Notes: generated from the sequence alone by a model not told the origin. 64,000 nt of DNA from Shinisaurus crocodilurus (GCA_021292165.1 CM037879.1:22613817-22677816); one strand, 5' to 3'. Shown: positions 28,265-43,200, counted from the first letter of the stretch. Numbers and translations are program-made.

Positions 28265-31200
28265 GTACAAGTGCCTTCTAAGGCAACATTTAAACTTTAG
28301 AAAACACATCTGCATAACATGCGCCGCACTGATCAGCAAGGGACAGAGGAAAGGAATAAGGAAGAGGATGGGCTGAGGTGGGGAAATATTATGGCCTGTT
28401 AAACTAGTTACTAAAGGCACAATCCTCTCAGCAAGTTTAGACAGAAAAAAAGGCCTACAATTCTTTGTAGGCCTTTTTTTCTGTCTAAACTTGCATAGGG
28501 TTGTATCCAGAGTCATAGGAATATGAGGTGTACCTTTTGATATTGTATTGATGTAAAGTTTAATGAACATTCAGAAAAAATAATTAGTGATGTGAACAGA
28601 TATATTGTAGATGGTGGAACAGAACTGTGGATGTGTTGAACACATCAGGGAATCGATCAGCTGTTGCAAGGTTTACAGCCTAACCTACAAGTTTACAGGC
28701 ACCAGCTCCGAATACTTCTCGACTGGTTGCGCTGGTGATTCTTGCTAGAGATTGTTCCTAGGAAACAGGAACATGTTTCCGATCCCTTCAGTTATCTCCA
28801 CCATACCAGTGCTAAAATTGGGGCTGGCTCAGGGCTCTCATGGACGGGCTAAGGAAGAGGAATGGCCTTTTCTGTTAGAAGTAGTAATGGTCAATACTAG
28901 AATAACTGAATTCAAAGCAGAGCTAAGCAAAATTCTTGAATGATAGAACGATCAGCAGCTATATGGTACGTACGGTCCTAAGGGCAATGCATCCTAATGT
29001 GGCATGTTCCTAATACAGTAAACATCTAGAGATGAGGAGTAAATAGCAGTAGACTGAGCAATCTCTTGTTATCTTGTGCTTTTAAAAATTTCCTCAAGTA
29101 GTACCAGTCAAGAGATTGGATACTGGGCTGGGTGGCTTGTAGCTGTTAAGATTATTTGTTTTATGTAGAGAGAGTAGCATACTGATCAGGGACTTTTCTT
29201 TCCCTCTTCTATAGATCCCTTACTAACCATGAAATTCTCTCTCAGACTAGTATTTTCTTAGCATTTATAATTAATTTGCCAAGTAGAGCGCTTACTGCTC
29301 TTCTAGCTGTGTTCCACTGTACACATTTCAGACATGATCTGAAATTCTGTGTTTACGTTTAAAAAACAAAAATGTTGTATCCTGCTCTTCAGGAAGTTCA
29401 GTCCCCCTTACATGAGACCAACTGTAGTCTTCAAGTACTGACCAGGGTAGCTTTTTGTGCCCTAAGAGACCATTCTCTGGTTGCCACTGGATAGATTTTT
29501 AAGGTTCACATTAATGGCTCTAATATTCAGCATTTGTAATGCTTTCTTATTCATGCCCTCTGCTTTTTTTCAGGAATCTTGGCAGTTAAGGAAGGGCATC
29601 AGTGATGTTGGGGAAGAAGTGCAATATGATGAGGAATTGTATGTGGCTGGCAATATGGTCATTTGGAGCAGAGGAAGTAAAAGCCAAGCTTCTGCTGTTT
29701 ACAAAGCATTTACTGTCGATAGCCCTGTTCTGCAGGTATGAGAGCTGACAAAGTACTATGGAGCTTGTTTAGCTGCACGTTGCAAAGGAAACCCAGGCCA
29801 CAGTTGTCCTTACACTTGTGCAGGGGAAAGTCCTATGGAGATCAGTGGATCTGACAACCAATCAAATGCTTAGGAAGCTCACAAGGAAAGCATTGTGGGG
29901 AACACCGTTCCTTCTGGTTTGTCTTCTGCATTTGCCAATCAGAGAGAGATCTTGGCTATCATGGGTAACAGTTAGTTCTATTTTACTATTCTGACCAGCA
30001 GAAATTTCAGGGATTTCTTGCCTTCTGACAGTATCTCCTGTAAAAACTAATATATAAAGTCATGCTACAGCTACTGGCCAGCATCCAAAGATCTGCTTAG
30101 GCTCACAGAAGGGGCCTTATGCTACATCTTCCTGAAATCTGATCTGAATGTTTTAAATACATACGGTAAATAAATGCTAGCCCAGTGGGATTTTTGACTT
30201 TTCTTTTGAACAGTTGACCCCCTTGTACACAATTTGAACAGTTAACTCCTCGCGGCCCATCGTAAACAGCTGACCCTTTGCGATTCAAATAATATATTTT
30301 AAGTTGGATTTGAAATTAATGTATGGCTAATATGAATTTGTTATTGATACAGATTTGTGTTTTATGTTGTAAGCCACCTTGGAAGGACTGTAGTCTTGAA
30401 AGGCGGTTAAGAAATGCATTAAATAAATTAAATGAGTAACACATATCACAAACTGCTTCTGAAACTCCTCTCACTCTTAAAAGCAGTTTGCCAGTCCACA
30501 AGTGAACTAAATGGGCTTTAAGCCTTTTCAACTTTGTCTGGATTGTACTTGGCCTTGCATTTGGTTTTAGAGGAATGTACTGCGTCTGTCACTTTAAATA
30601 GATGTGGTCTTTCATATGCAGCTCTTAACATCACACCATTTTAACTAGCCAGTGTACAAGTGGGACCTGCAACAAAGCTTTGCACTCCACCCACTCGCTC
30701 CCCAGCTTTCCATTCTCCCCCACGGCATTCTGTGCCCACTCAGTCCTCATTTGACTTGTTTTCGGGTCCCCCCACTTGGATTTTTTTCTAAAGGTTTTTG
30801 TTGTGGTGGTACTTCTGCAAATCTTGGGGTTCCCTTACGTTTGCTGATACCTCCCACTTCTATGTGGATGATGCCATTTTGACTGCATAAGGAGCTACAC
30901 TCTCTTCTGAACTTTGGAATTAAATGGGATGTTGCTGTTGTGTGTATTGCGCTGTCTCAAGAAGCTAAGGTTTCCATTACGGTAGTCTGTTAGGTTGTAG
31001 ATGTGTTAGGGAAGGAGGAGTATTTTTCAAACTACAGTAATACCTTGGATTGCAAGTGACTTGGTTTGAGAGCGTTTTGCAAGACAAGCAAATTTTTAAA
31101 ATATTTATTTACCGTAATTTTTTTTGACTTGATGTACAAGCAACGTCTTGCAATACAAGTACTGTAGTACGGCTTACATTAAAAATCTCTGTACAATTTT

Positions 31201-34200
31201 TTTTTTGAGGATTTCGTTTTGATATAAGAGTGTTTTGGATTACAAGTTTCCGGAACAAATTATGCTCTCAATCCAAGGCATGACTGTATGTAAACAAACA
31301 AACAAACAAAAAACAAATCCATTCTTTCATTGCTTAATATTTTTATTTCAGGCATTATGGTGTGATTTTTCTGTACCCCAGGATAAGTCTGACGAAGTGG
31401 AAGGCAAGTTGAATTTTTATGCAGTTTTATTTGAAGTTTGGGATTTGAAAGGCACTGTCCATTTCAAATTGCTGCTGCTTCCAAAACCAAGTGCACAAAA
31501 TATTGGCCAGTTTTGTGGGTACGGTAGCTGAATGGAAGATTATTAAAATATTGCTTTTTTGTGTCTCAGTTTCAGACAGCAGTGAAGTAGTAGAAAAGTG
31601 TATCTGCATATTACAGAGCTCTTGCATAAATATTCACAGTATTGAAGGAAAGGATTATATTGCTTCCTTGCCCTTTCAGGTAAGTGTGTGTTTAAAAAAT
31701 AAATTTGAATAAATTAAAGTCTTTCCCCCCTGGCATATTTTACTCTTAGCATTGGTTATAACTAGAAACCTAGCTGTAGCAGTGTATTGCTTTGCCATCT
31801 GATTGGCAATAACAAAGGAAGTTATCAATAAAGCAGAAATGTACTGTGTCCAGGTAGCTAAAACATGACATTTATTTATTTATTACATTTCTATACTGCC
31901 CAATAGCCATAGCTTTCTGGGCGGTTCACAACAATTAAAACCACAAAATATAACATAAAATACAATATAGAAATGTAAAAATGTAAAGGTACAGTATGAA
32001 ATAGGAGTAAAAGACAAAATAAAACCTAGCAGCAGTACAGAGATTTAAATTACAGTAAGAATTTAAAACAGAGACTAAAATACTAAAATTCCTGGGAAAA
32101 TAAGAAGGTCTTCACTTGGCGCCAGAAGGAACATAACATAGGTGCCAGGCTAGCCTCTCTGGGAAGTTCATTCCACAATCGGGGTGCCACAGTAGAAAAG
32201 GCTCTCTTCCTAGTAGCCTCCCATATCACTTCCTTTGGCAGGGGCTCCTGGTGGTGGACTGCTGAGGATGATCTTAGGGTCCAGGCAGGTATATATGTGA
32301 GGAGACGATCCTTCAGGTAACCCCAAACTGTTTAGGGCTTTGTAAGTTAGTACCAGCACTTTGAATCGGGCCTGGACATGGACTGGCAGCCAGCGCAGAT
32401 GGTAAAACATGGGCCAAATAAGATCACGTTGGCCAGTCCCCTTAGCAATCTTCCTCCCCTATTTTGGACTAGCTGGAGTTTCTCGACCATTTTCAAAGGT
32501 AGCCCCACGTATAACACATTGCAGCAGTCCAGGCGAGAGGTTACCAGAGCATGGATAACTGTAGCTAGGCTATCCCTGTCCAGATAAGGAAAGAGTTGGT
32601 ATATTAGCCTAAGCTGATAAAAGGTGCTCCGTGCCTCCGAGTCCACCTGTGCCTTTAGTGACAGTTCTGGATCCAAGAGCACCCCCAAACTGTTGGACTG
32701 GGACTTGGGAGATCCAGGTTCTAATCCCCGCTTGGCCATGAAACTCACTGGGTGACTTTGGGCCAGTCACTGACTCTCAGCCTAACCTACCTCACAGGGT
32801 TGTTGTGAGGATAAAATGGAGAGGAGGATTGTGTAAGCCACCTTGGGCTCCTTGCAGGAAAAAAGGTGGGGTATAAATATAATAAATAAATAAATAAATC
32901 CGGAACAGGTTGAATATTGTCACCTTGTTAAAAAACAACAACACCAAGTTATAAATATGTTAATTTGTTTGTTCGTTTTATAGGTAGCAAATGTCTGGCC
33001 GACAAAATTTGGCTTGTTGTTTGAACGTAGTAGTTCTTCACATGAAGTGCCTCTAAGTCCAGCCAGGTAAAGGAGCATGGATGGCTATTGCCTATATGAT
33101 AGTAGAATAAAGATAATTTTCAGTAAATGTGATGATTCTCTGGCTCTTTACTTTTGTTTCTTGGCATGTGTTTTGGCAGGGTAATTTCATAGTAGCCAGA
33201 GTGAATAAAAATTAATTTTAAAAAAATTGGGTTGAAACAAATATGTTGGATTTTATGTTTTTATTTCTTAAAACTTCAGCTATATTAAATGTCCCTTCAA
33301 AATAACCCTGACTTTAAAAGTATATTTGAATGTAAGAACATAAGAAGAGCTATGTTGAATCAGACCAAAGGCCTATTTAGTCCAGCGTTCAGTGGGACAG
33401 AATGCTGTCTGTGGGACAGGAGTGCAATAGCGCCCTCCCGCTGTTCCCCAGAAGCTGGTGTCCAGAGGCAACTGCTGTAGCTGTTGATACTGGCGGTAAT
33501 ATATAGTCATCATGACTAGTAGCCATTGATATCCTTGAATGTAATGGAATGTAGTTCAGGCATATTAATAAGTCTACTCTTATAGGTTGCGTTCAAATAT
33601 CATGTGCTTTCAAATCATAGTTTGGAGGATTGGGAATGTCAAACCACAATTTTACTGTTATATGCAAAGTTATGATGCATTTGAAATGTGGCCTTCAATA
33701 CTGACTAAGGCTGCAATCCTGTGCGTGTTTAGACAGAAATACATCCTACACCTCGCCAGTAGTGCCCCAGCCAGCGTGCCCCGTGCTGGAAGTTGTAGGC
33801 CTTTTTTTCTGTCAATACGTGCATAGGATTGCACCTTAGGATGTTTATACCAGTACTTTCTCTGGTGCATAATAATGTTTTGTCCACTTCCTTTTCAGAG
33901 AACCTTTGCCCACTATGTTCAGTATGCTTCACCCATTAGATGAAATAACACCAATGGTTTGTAAGTCTGGAGGTAAATTGTATAATGCATAAAAATGGGG
34001 TGGGGGTGGGACATGGAAATCAGTCAAACCGTATCCGGAGATGCTTCACAAATTTTGGGCCGTCCCGGCTATGGTGGCATCCAGAAATACAGAATTCTGG
34101 AGTGCTAATTGATTAATAGATTACAGTTATGACTTCAGATGTGAATTTAGTAAGCTAATGCTCTTGGGTTTGAAGATATGTGATTGATACCTAAATGGAA

Positions 34201-37200
34201 AAGACCAAAATTCCGTAAACCCGATGATATAAAGCAAGATCAGGAAAACCAAACCCACCTCCGGATATTTTGAACTACAACTCCCACCAGCCCGATGGTC
34301 AGGGATGATGGGAGTTGAAAACATCTGGCGGGCCACAGGTTGGGGAAGGTTTATGAGAGGTAATTTTGAAGAAATTTGGCCTCTGGTGTATTCATGGTCA
34401 TTTATTTATTTATTTATACATACATACATACATACATACATACATACCCCGCCTTTTTTCCTGCAAGGAACCCAAGGCGGCTTACATAATCTTCCTCCTC
34501 CTCCTCTCCATTTTATCCTCACAACAACCCTGTGAGGTAGGTTAGGCTGAGAGTCAGTGACTGGCCCAAAGTCACCCAGTGAGTTTCATGGCCAAGCAGG
34601 GACTAGAACCTGGATCTCCCAAGTCCCAGTCCAGCACTCTAACCACTACGCGTTGCACCCCATAGCAGGCATAGAAAGGAAAAAAGAATTCCAGGGGCAC
34701 AGGAAGAAAGACAGATTGATTTTATTTATAAAGTGTCCTATTTATAAAACATCTTGACATGCACATATTTCAGGCAGTCAGAATCTGAAATCACAGAAGT
34801 CAATCAATCTATGAGCATGCAAGTCAAAACAATATGTATACAATTTATTTCATGGATACTGGTTCCTTCTCATTTTCTGTATCTCTAAGATAAATGCTTG
34901 TGCTTAATTACAAATGTGTGAATATATTGCTGCAGTTTATGTCAGATCAGCATTTATGATTCTCCAAACTGATTATTTTAAAGAGTGTTGCTCTTAATTT
35001 AGTGGTAGTTAGATTTGTACTCTTTGGGCATTGCTGACCTCAACCAGTGCTTTATTGTCCATGAGTGGTGATGAATCTATTGCATCAACTTCAGCTGTTG
35101 GGCAGTATAGACAGGCAATAAATAAATAAATGAATGAGTAAAAATCCTCTTTAAATCTGATGACTTCCATGGTTGTCAGACACCTACAATTCTGCATTCT
35201 CGTGTTCCGGTTTCCATTAACTGAGTTGCTCAGCTTTTCACCACAGAGTTGGTAAAGTCACTTTATGTCAGGAAAACAAGCTTCTGCATATCACGCTAGG
35301 GTAGACAAGGCACCTATTGGTGCTGTTGTTTTTAAAATCCTGCCCACTGCACAGTGTTTTTCTTAGGAGGCTAACCTGATCTCTCCTCTACTTAGCAGGT
35401 TTGTTTGGTTCTGCCAGAGTACAGTATGTTGCCGACTACTCCATGAGAATTGTTTTCCTCAATGCTGAGCCTTCCATCTTAATGACATATGATGCCGCTC
35501 AGAGTTTACATACCATCTGGGCACTTCGTAGAGTAAAAGCAGAGGTAAGAAAGCAAGGGCGAGAACAGGCTCATAACACAGGTAATGTTAAAAAACATGG
35601 TGGTGTGTTGATCGCTTGCATGGTCTGGGGTGGCTCATAGTTTTGCATGCAGTGTGGGTAGAATTTAATTTCCTAATGCCTCTGAAATCCAGACTGTGGA
35701 CAAGAAAGGGCCTTCCTATTGCAGAGATCACCGTTTCCGGAGCAGCTGGAAGATCCTGACTATTGTAGAGGAGAAAGGACCCTTCATTGATGACCTTGCT
35801 GAAGGTGTCAGCACCTTCTGAATGAAGATGGCTCACCGCCGGAGGCAGGGCCTTCTGTCTGGTGCTTCCTTGTGCTTAGAACTCCTTCCCTATGCTTAGG
35901 GGGCACAGGGGGGAAAGTAGGATACCTGCTTTGAGTGCTATCAGTTAACAATCTTGCTTTTTATTTGGCACTAGTAAGATGGACATTTCTAATTTAAGGT
36001 AGCTGCTGAATTGACTTGCTTCTGTTTCAAGTTAATATGCTGTGACTGTTTTGATAATTGCTGTTTTTAATTGTCTGGCTTTTTTATTGATGTGAGCCGG
36101 TTTGGGAGATGGCAATTGTCTGAAAAATGGGATTAAAAAGCAGTAAATAAATAATACACTTTTTGTAAGGAGCTCTGAGACCCACTGGTTAATAGGGGTA
36201 GAAATATGTGCATACATATAGCCTGGTTCAACACTTATTCTGCATTTAAGCCCAGTATTCCTATCAGTGTTCTCCTAGTGACTGCTGAAACAGGATGTGC
36301 AGCAGCTCCGTAGAGAGTTTTGGTGGCCCTCCTAGTGCGAGGTATGTTTAAACCACCATCCAGTCCAAATTAATTGGAGCAAGCAGTTGAAGGGAGCAGG
36401 AGCCTGCTCCTAGGCTGGGCACAAACCACAAACATATTAATTTTATTACTTAGATAAAGGCATAATACACATTGCAAAAATCAAATAAAACATAATACAA
36501 TAAAAATCCAACATACGATTATTATTTTTTTAAATCTTAATATCCAGCACAAAAACACAATTACCTACACAGTAGCTAATATAGGAGCTAAAGCTCCTAT
36601 AAAGCTCCTATATTTAGGAGCTAAATATAGGAGCTAGCTCCTAACATAGGAGCGAAAGCCACAGGGACTAAAATATAATAAAATCTGTACAAACATAAAT
36701 TATCTGACAACATCTTAGATATTCAGCGAATGGTAAGATAACATAACTTGGAATCATAATAATAAGATTGTAAAAGGCCCAGGAGCACAAAAAAGTGTTA
36801 GCCTGGGGCCGAAAGGAAAAAAATGTGAGCACCAGGTGAGCCCCTCTAGGGAGAGCATTTCATAACTGCGGGTGGCTGCAAGAATGTAGTCCATAGAAGT
36901 GTAATCCATGTTATGTCATACTTTGACTGGGTTCGGACGACACGATAAGGAACGGTGGTGACTCACCATTGCTTGTCAGGAGTTTTGTTCTAACCCAATC
37001 TTTGTGACTCACCATTATGACTTATCGAACAATGATTCATAGATCATGATAAATGACAATGCTTTGTTCTAGGATTTGTTTTTACCATGATGGTTTGTCG
37101 TGTCGTCCGAACTCGGACAACACCACCCATCGTGGCACAAGCCCTAGAACAAGCAAGCCGCTTGGCAAGAGCGGACATTGCCGCTCTTGCCAAGCGGTTG

Positions 37201-40200
37201 GCCACAGAATGCAGCTGACAGCTGCTCCCAAAGTGCCAAAACGGCGCTAGGAGGCAGCTGTCAGAGGCTTCCTCCACTCCCGCTGCGGAGCGGATCAGGC
37301 ACCCCCGCCTCCTCCTCCTCCAGAGTAGACCTCTGGAAGAGGAGGTGGGAAGCGGCAATCTGCTCCATTCGGCTGCCCAGCATGCTGAGCAGCCATGGGG
37401 ATCAGAGCACAGCCTCCTCCCTGAAAGGTTTCCTCCCAGGGGGAGCCCGTGCTCTGATCCCCGTGGCTGCTCCATGTGCTGAGCAGCTGCGGGACAGAGG
37501 CACTTCCTGCAGTCACCGGCGCTGCCACCCCGGTGAGTGTAGGGAGCACTGGCCCTCTCCGCCCTTTGCTTTCCCTGGAGAACCCAGGAAAGAAAAGGGC
37601 AGAGAGTGCAGGGGCTTCCCACCGCCTGCTCTGCCAGAGAGGCTTGCTTGCTGGAGGTGGGGACTGCATCACCACCTCCAGGCGGTAAACCTCTTGGGCA
37701 GCGGAGCAGGGCAGCAGGAATTGCCCGCCCACTCCACCCTTCTCTTTCCACACCCGGGAAAGCAAAGGACGGAGAGGGTGGGCGATTCCTGCTGCCTGCT
37801 GCGCCGCCCGAGAGGTTTCCCTGCTGTAGCTGGGGACGCAGTCCCAACTGCAGCAGGGAAACCTCTTGGGTGGCGCAGAGGGGCAGAGTCTGCTCCTGTT
37901 ACTGGTGCGGCCGCCACGCCATTGGCAGAACCGGACTCCTCCCCTCTGTGCTGCCCAAGAGGTTTGCCCGATGATGTAGCCGGGGATATGGTCCCCGGCT
38001 GCAGCGGAGAAGCTGCTCAGGTAGCGGGGCGGAGGCTCCCCCCCTCTCACCTCCTCATTGTGCTTCAGGGCACGAGCCCTGTTTGCACAACGGGGAGTCT
38101 GTGACAGCTGCTGCAAGCTGAAATCGGCTCGGGATCGCGACTGTCAAAGAGAGGAGCCTCATTCCTCTCCGTGGTGTACAAGGGGATATTGCTGGAAGGA
38201 AGGAGGGGAGAAGGAGAGGAGGGAAGGGCGCGGAGCAGCAACGATGAGCCCGATCGTCTGTCGGGCTCATCCTTGTTGCTTTGCACGATCCAGCAAACAG
38301 TCGTGATAACGTACCACAATTGTTTCCTGGTCGTGTGAACCCACCCTTTGAAAAGTATACTCCTGTGATTCCTTTCGCCACCCTTTCACAAATATTCTGT
38401 GGGTATGTGTGCTTACTAGCATATTCCATGCCACATAATAGATTCTGCATTTCTGCAGTGAACTCACAGAGATGTGGGCTAGGCAGATCCTTGGGGGGGG
38501 AAGGCTTTCTTGTTACTGTTTTTTTCAGGTATCTCCCAACTTGTTAACCATACAAAACACAGCAGCAAAGCCGGAGGCTTAAGGCGTTTCTTCGAGCCAA
38601 ACCGCATGTGGCAGGAAAGCTCTGTGATCAATCTCCCAATGTCTTTTTCCTTACTTCAAAGCGGCTGCAGTGGGACGGCTGAATTGGATCGGGGGCTAAA
38701 CTAGTGCTTCTCAATCTGTGGGTTGTGACTCACAGGTGGGTCCTGTCACGTTCCTGGGTGGGTTGCACAATGAGGGGCTTCTTAAAAATAATTTCTAGGG
38801 ACTTATTTTTTTCTTTCACCAGGCTGATGGCACACCATTGCTGCTGTACGGCTCCTTTAAGAGATAGGCTTGCTCCCTCCCTCTATGTCAGCCTTCCCTA
38901 ACCTGGTGCCCTCCAGATGTGTTAGACTACAAATCGCGTCGTTCCCAGCCAGCATGGCCATAGATCATTCTGGCAGGGCATAATGGGAATTGTAGTCCAA
39001 CATTCCTAGAGGGCACCAGTGTGGGGGAAGCTGCTCTATACCCTGTTAATTTCTGTTTAGACACGTACTGCTTATATATACTTACCTATATTAATATTAA
39101 AAATGAAATACAAAATAGTAATTTGTGCAGTGTTAACCACTAATGTGATGTTCTCGCTTTTTCTATTGTAGAGAGGGAATTAGGGCTCAAATGGTGGAGT
39201 AGTTTACGAATGGGTCCCAAAAGGCTGAATCAGTTTACAGGCAAGCCCACTTCAAAATGTTTGAGAAACACTCGGTTAAATCGTTTCACTCCATGACATT
39301 TCCCCAATCGAGATCCTACTGACCCTCCTTCCAAGGCTGCTGTTGGCCCCACTTGAGCTGGGGGGGGGGGGATACTCATATTGTACTTGTCTTCTCCTCT
39401 ACTTCCCCCTTCCCAGCCCCTTGGGCTGATGGCAGCTTCAGAGATGGGTATTTTCACTGGGAAAATAGCACAGAGGGACGGACTGTAACCCAGGGGTGGG
39501 GAACCGGTGGGCTTCCAGATGCCGTTGGACTCCCAACTCTCATTAGCCAGCTTGACCCTTGCTCAAGATGGCTGATGGGAGTTGGAGTCTACCAACATCT
39601 GCAGTGGCAAAGTTCCTCCACCCATGCACGTACCGTACTTCCCCTGTAATGCTAACCCTAAGCACATGCACCTGGAGCATCATAGATTTTCATAGATCAT
39701 AGAGTTGGAAGGAGCCTACAACAAGGCTATCGAGTCCAACCCCCTGCTCAGTGCAGGAAACTAGAGGAGGGGTCTCCCATCCAAGTCATAATCAGGCTTG
39801 ACCCTGCTTAGCTTTCCGCACTCAGACAAGCTGAGCCAGTGTAAGCCACAGGCCACATATCCACATATTGCTTCCTCGTTCAGCCTTGCTGCCTCTTCCC
39901 TTGCTTTCCTCTATCAGTTTTCCCTGTGTTGAAGTTCGGATGAGAAGCTCTTGCGGGCCAGCACCTGTCCTCTTGGGACTCTGCAGTGTGCCAGGCACAC
40001 CGATAGGCATTATACGAATGAATGGTGCTGCCCTTGGTCCAGCAGAGTGCATGACATCCCCTCCCCACCTCCAGGGTCTGAAGTAAGGAAAAAGACTGGG
40101 GGATCCCATGCTGGAGCTCTCTTGTACCACATGTGTTTTGGCCCTTGACCCTTGGGGGCATGGAAACAGGTCATGTGTGAGTCTTAGATCTACATCTTAA

Positions 40201-43200
40201 GATAACACGTGTGTAAAAGCCATGTGGCTCACATGCAGCTTTGAACCACATGAGCAGATTTTTAATTTTAATTTTTACTTCTCTACAGGAGCAGAGCGCT
40301 GTCTTAAAGCTCTCTGAGCAGGTGGGGACCCCCCAGCATGTTGCCACCAGCAGCTCTTTCACTGTCCACCTTCGGAGTCTGTCTAAGGGAGACTCGCCTG
40401 TGGCTTCTCCATTCCAGAACTATTCCTCTATCCATAGTCAAAGCAGGTCGGCCTCATCCCCCAGCATCCACTCCCGCTCGCCTTCCATATCCAACATGGC
40501 AGCTCTCAGGTAGGTTTCTACGCTTGTATCTCAGTTGTTGATTTATAGCACCTTTTCCCAATCTGGTGTCCTCCCCCAGGTGGACTACAACTTCTACCAT
40601 TCTCAGCCATGCAGCCATTAACTGGGGTTTCTGGGTGCCACTTTTTGGTAATCCCTGATCTCAAGATTCTCTTGGAGTCTCGGTTTCTCCTTGTTAATTC
40701 CTGGCCAGCCTTGAAAAATGTCACCCTCCGATTTATTTCTTACTGTTATTTCTACAGTCCTAAAATTGCATACGGTGCTTCATTTTGTTTCATTTTTTTT
40801 ATCCCAGCCTTCCCCCACGGAGCTCGGTATGGTGTACAGAATCTCTCCCCCCCCCCCCCAGTTTTATTCTTACAACCACCCTGTGAGGTAGGTTAGGCAG
40901 AGAGAGAGAGAGAGAGAGAGAGTGACTAGATCCATGTTCTCCAACCTTGGGTCCCCAGATGTTTTTGGCCTACAACTCCCAGCATGCCCCAGCCAGCTAT
41001 GCTGGCTGGGGCATGCTTGGAGTTGTAGGCCAAAAACATCTGGGGACCCAAGGTTGGAGAACACTGGACTAGACCAAGGACAGCAGTGGAGGCTGGCGGC
41101 TCCAATGTCAGTGGGGCGGTGTATCCACTCTTGGTTTTAATCTGAACTTTTAAGGAGCTATCCATGAGGCTTGACCCCCCCCCATAGGTTCAGTACCATG
41201 GATAGCTCCGTAAAAGTTCAGACTACAACCCGGGGTGGATACACAGCCCCCGCTGACATTGGAGCCGCCAGCCTCAACTGGCTCACAGTCTTAGCTGTTG
41301 ACTACGGCAAGGACAACAGAGGAAGGGGAGGGAGAGACAAAGGGGAGTAAGGGATAAATGTGAGCAGCTACACATACTGTTGTTTGCCTACAGTACCGTA
41401 GCCAAGTACGGTGTTGTCGCCAGTAGTAATGATTCTTAATGCTTCGCAGTCGTTGTTTTTAAACAAGATCCAAAGAGCTCCCCGCCATCCCCGCGCCCCG
41501 TGTGCCTCAAGCACTTCCATCCGTGCACAGCGGCCCTGCCATTTTCCCGTTCTGGCGGCAGTCCCTTTCGCTGTGTTGGGTGCCGCTCAGCTCGTTGGAT
41601 CCCCCGACATTGAGTTGGCTCAAAGTGGGGCAAGCTAGTATTTTTATCCCCGTATAATATATGTGGGAGCTGAAGCTGAAAGACAGTAGCTTGCTTAAGC
41701 CACCCAGTGAGCGGATGGCTGACTTGGAGATTTGAAGCGGGGGTTCCAGACTGGGACCTCCTGCTCTGCAGCAGGAGGCTGTGCTGCAGGGGTGCACACC
41801 CTCACTCCCAGGAGCCAAATCTGGCCCGCCTGGGTTCCCAGTCCCAACTCCCTGGCGTTCCCTAGATGGCTAAGCCCCTTTTCCCCAACCACTGATCGTT
41901 TGGTGGGTTCCCGGCTTTTGTGCAATTTTTTCCCCCCCTAAGGTTGGAATGCTGCTCCTAAGGCTTAGCAGAAAGAGCTTTAAGCTAAAATTTGCTAGTA
42001 TTGGGGGTATTTGACTCCACCGCTTTTGCCTTTGGACATGCCCACCACTGGAATGTGGCCCCCAAAGAACTTTGAAATAGAATTCGGCCCTTGGGCTAAA
42101 AGAGGTTCTGTACTCTTGCTGTACTACTAAATGCTAAATGCTAAAGTGTGAACATGTTGGCCTGCTGGTGAAAAGGGGTGCTGTACCTGTTACTTATTGC
42201 TGGAGAAAAAAAAATTCTTTCTTTGTTTACAGCCGATCTCACTCCCCAGCCTTAGGGGTGCATTCTTTCTCAGGGGTGCAGAGATTCAACTTCTCCAGTC
42301 ATGCACAATCTCCAAGGAGGCACAGTGCTTGCCATTCTCCCAACAGCACCACCGACTCCTTCCTTGCCCCGGAAACTGAGCTCATTGTTCCAGAGCTTTG
42401 CATTGACCATCTATGGACAGAAGCCTTCAGTACGATGAGGTGTGGAAGAATCTTATTTATTCATGAAGTTGTTTTAATAGAGGCTTTACTTAACTCTCAA
42501 ATGTACAGTAATACCTTGGATTGCAAGTAACTTGGTTTGAGAGCGTTTTGCAAGACAAGCAAATTTTTAAATATTTATTTAATTGTTTTTTACTTGATAT
42601 ACAAGCGACGTCTTGCAATACAAGTACTGTAGTACGGCTTAAATTAAAAATCTCTCTACAAATTTTTTTGGGGGGATTTCGTTTTGATATAAGAGTGTTT
42701 TGGATTACAAGCACATTTCCGGAACGAATTATGCTCTCAATCCAAGGCATGACTGTACTTTTTTAAAAAAGTTTTAGCGAAGGGAAGTAGGTAGTGATCA
42801 CATTCACACATAATGATAAGCCAGGAATCCTGGTTTATTCACCTATGATGTGCTGGTATGCACCTACTGTTTGATCTCGCTTTGCTCCTCCTGCTCATTT
42901 GCGCAGGTAAACTATTCAGGCTTACAATCCTGGCTTGTTTGGGTACAATAAATCATAATTGCAGGTTCAGACGTCATGCTAAGCTAAGCTATCCCTGCCT
43001 GATTTTTTTTTTTGCGGGAAGAGCAAAGCAGGAGCAAATGTTCATATCGTGGTTTAATATGCCAGGCTTCCTAGCTTATCTTTATGTGCAAACACTGACC
43101 TTCTGTTGATACCATGAATATTATTAATAGGGCTTTTGTTCTTCATAATTGGTATGATAAACAGATAAATGTTAACAGTTGAAAGTTGTCACGGGAGAGA

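Noticed and set aside
37044..38116. Open frames of 267-308 codons on both strands in the GC-rich block
   Set aside because: They overlap on both strands, show no domain, are rich in Pro, Arg, Gly and Ala as expected from GC content, and follow from the hairpin symmetry.
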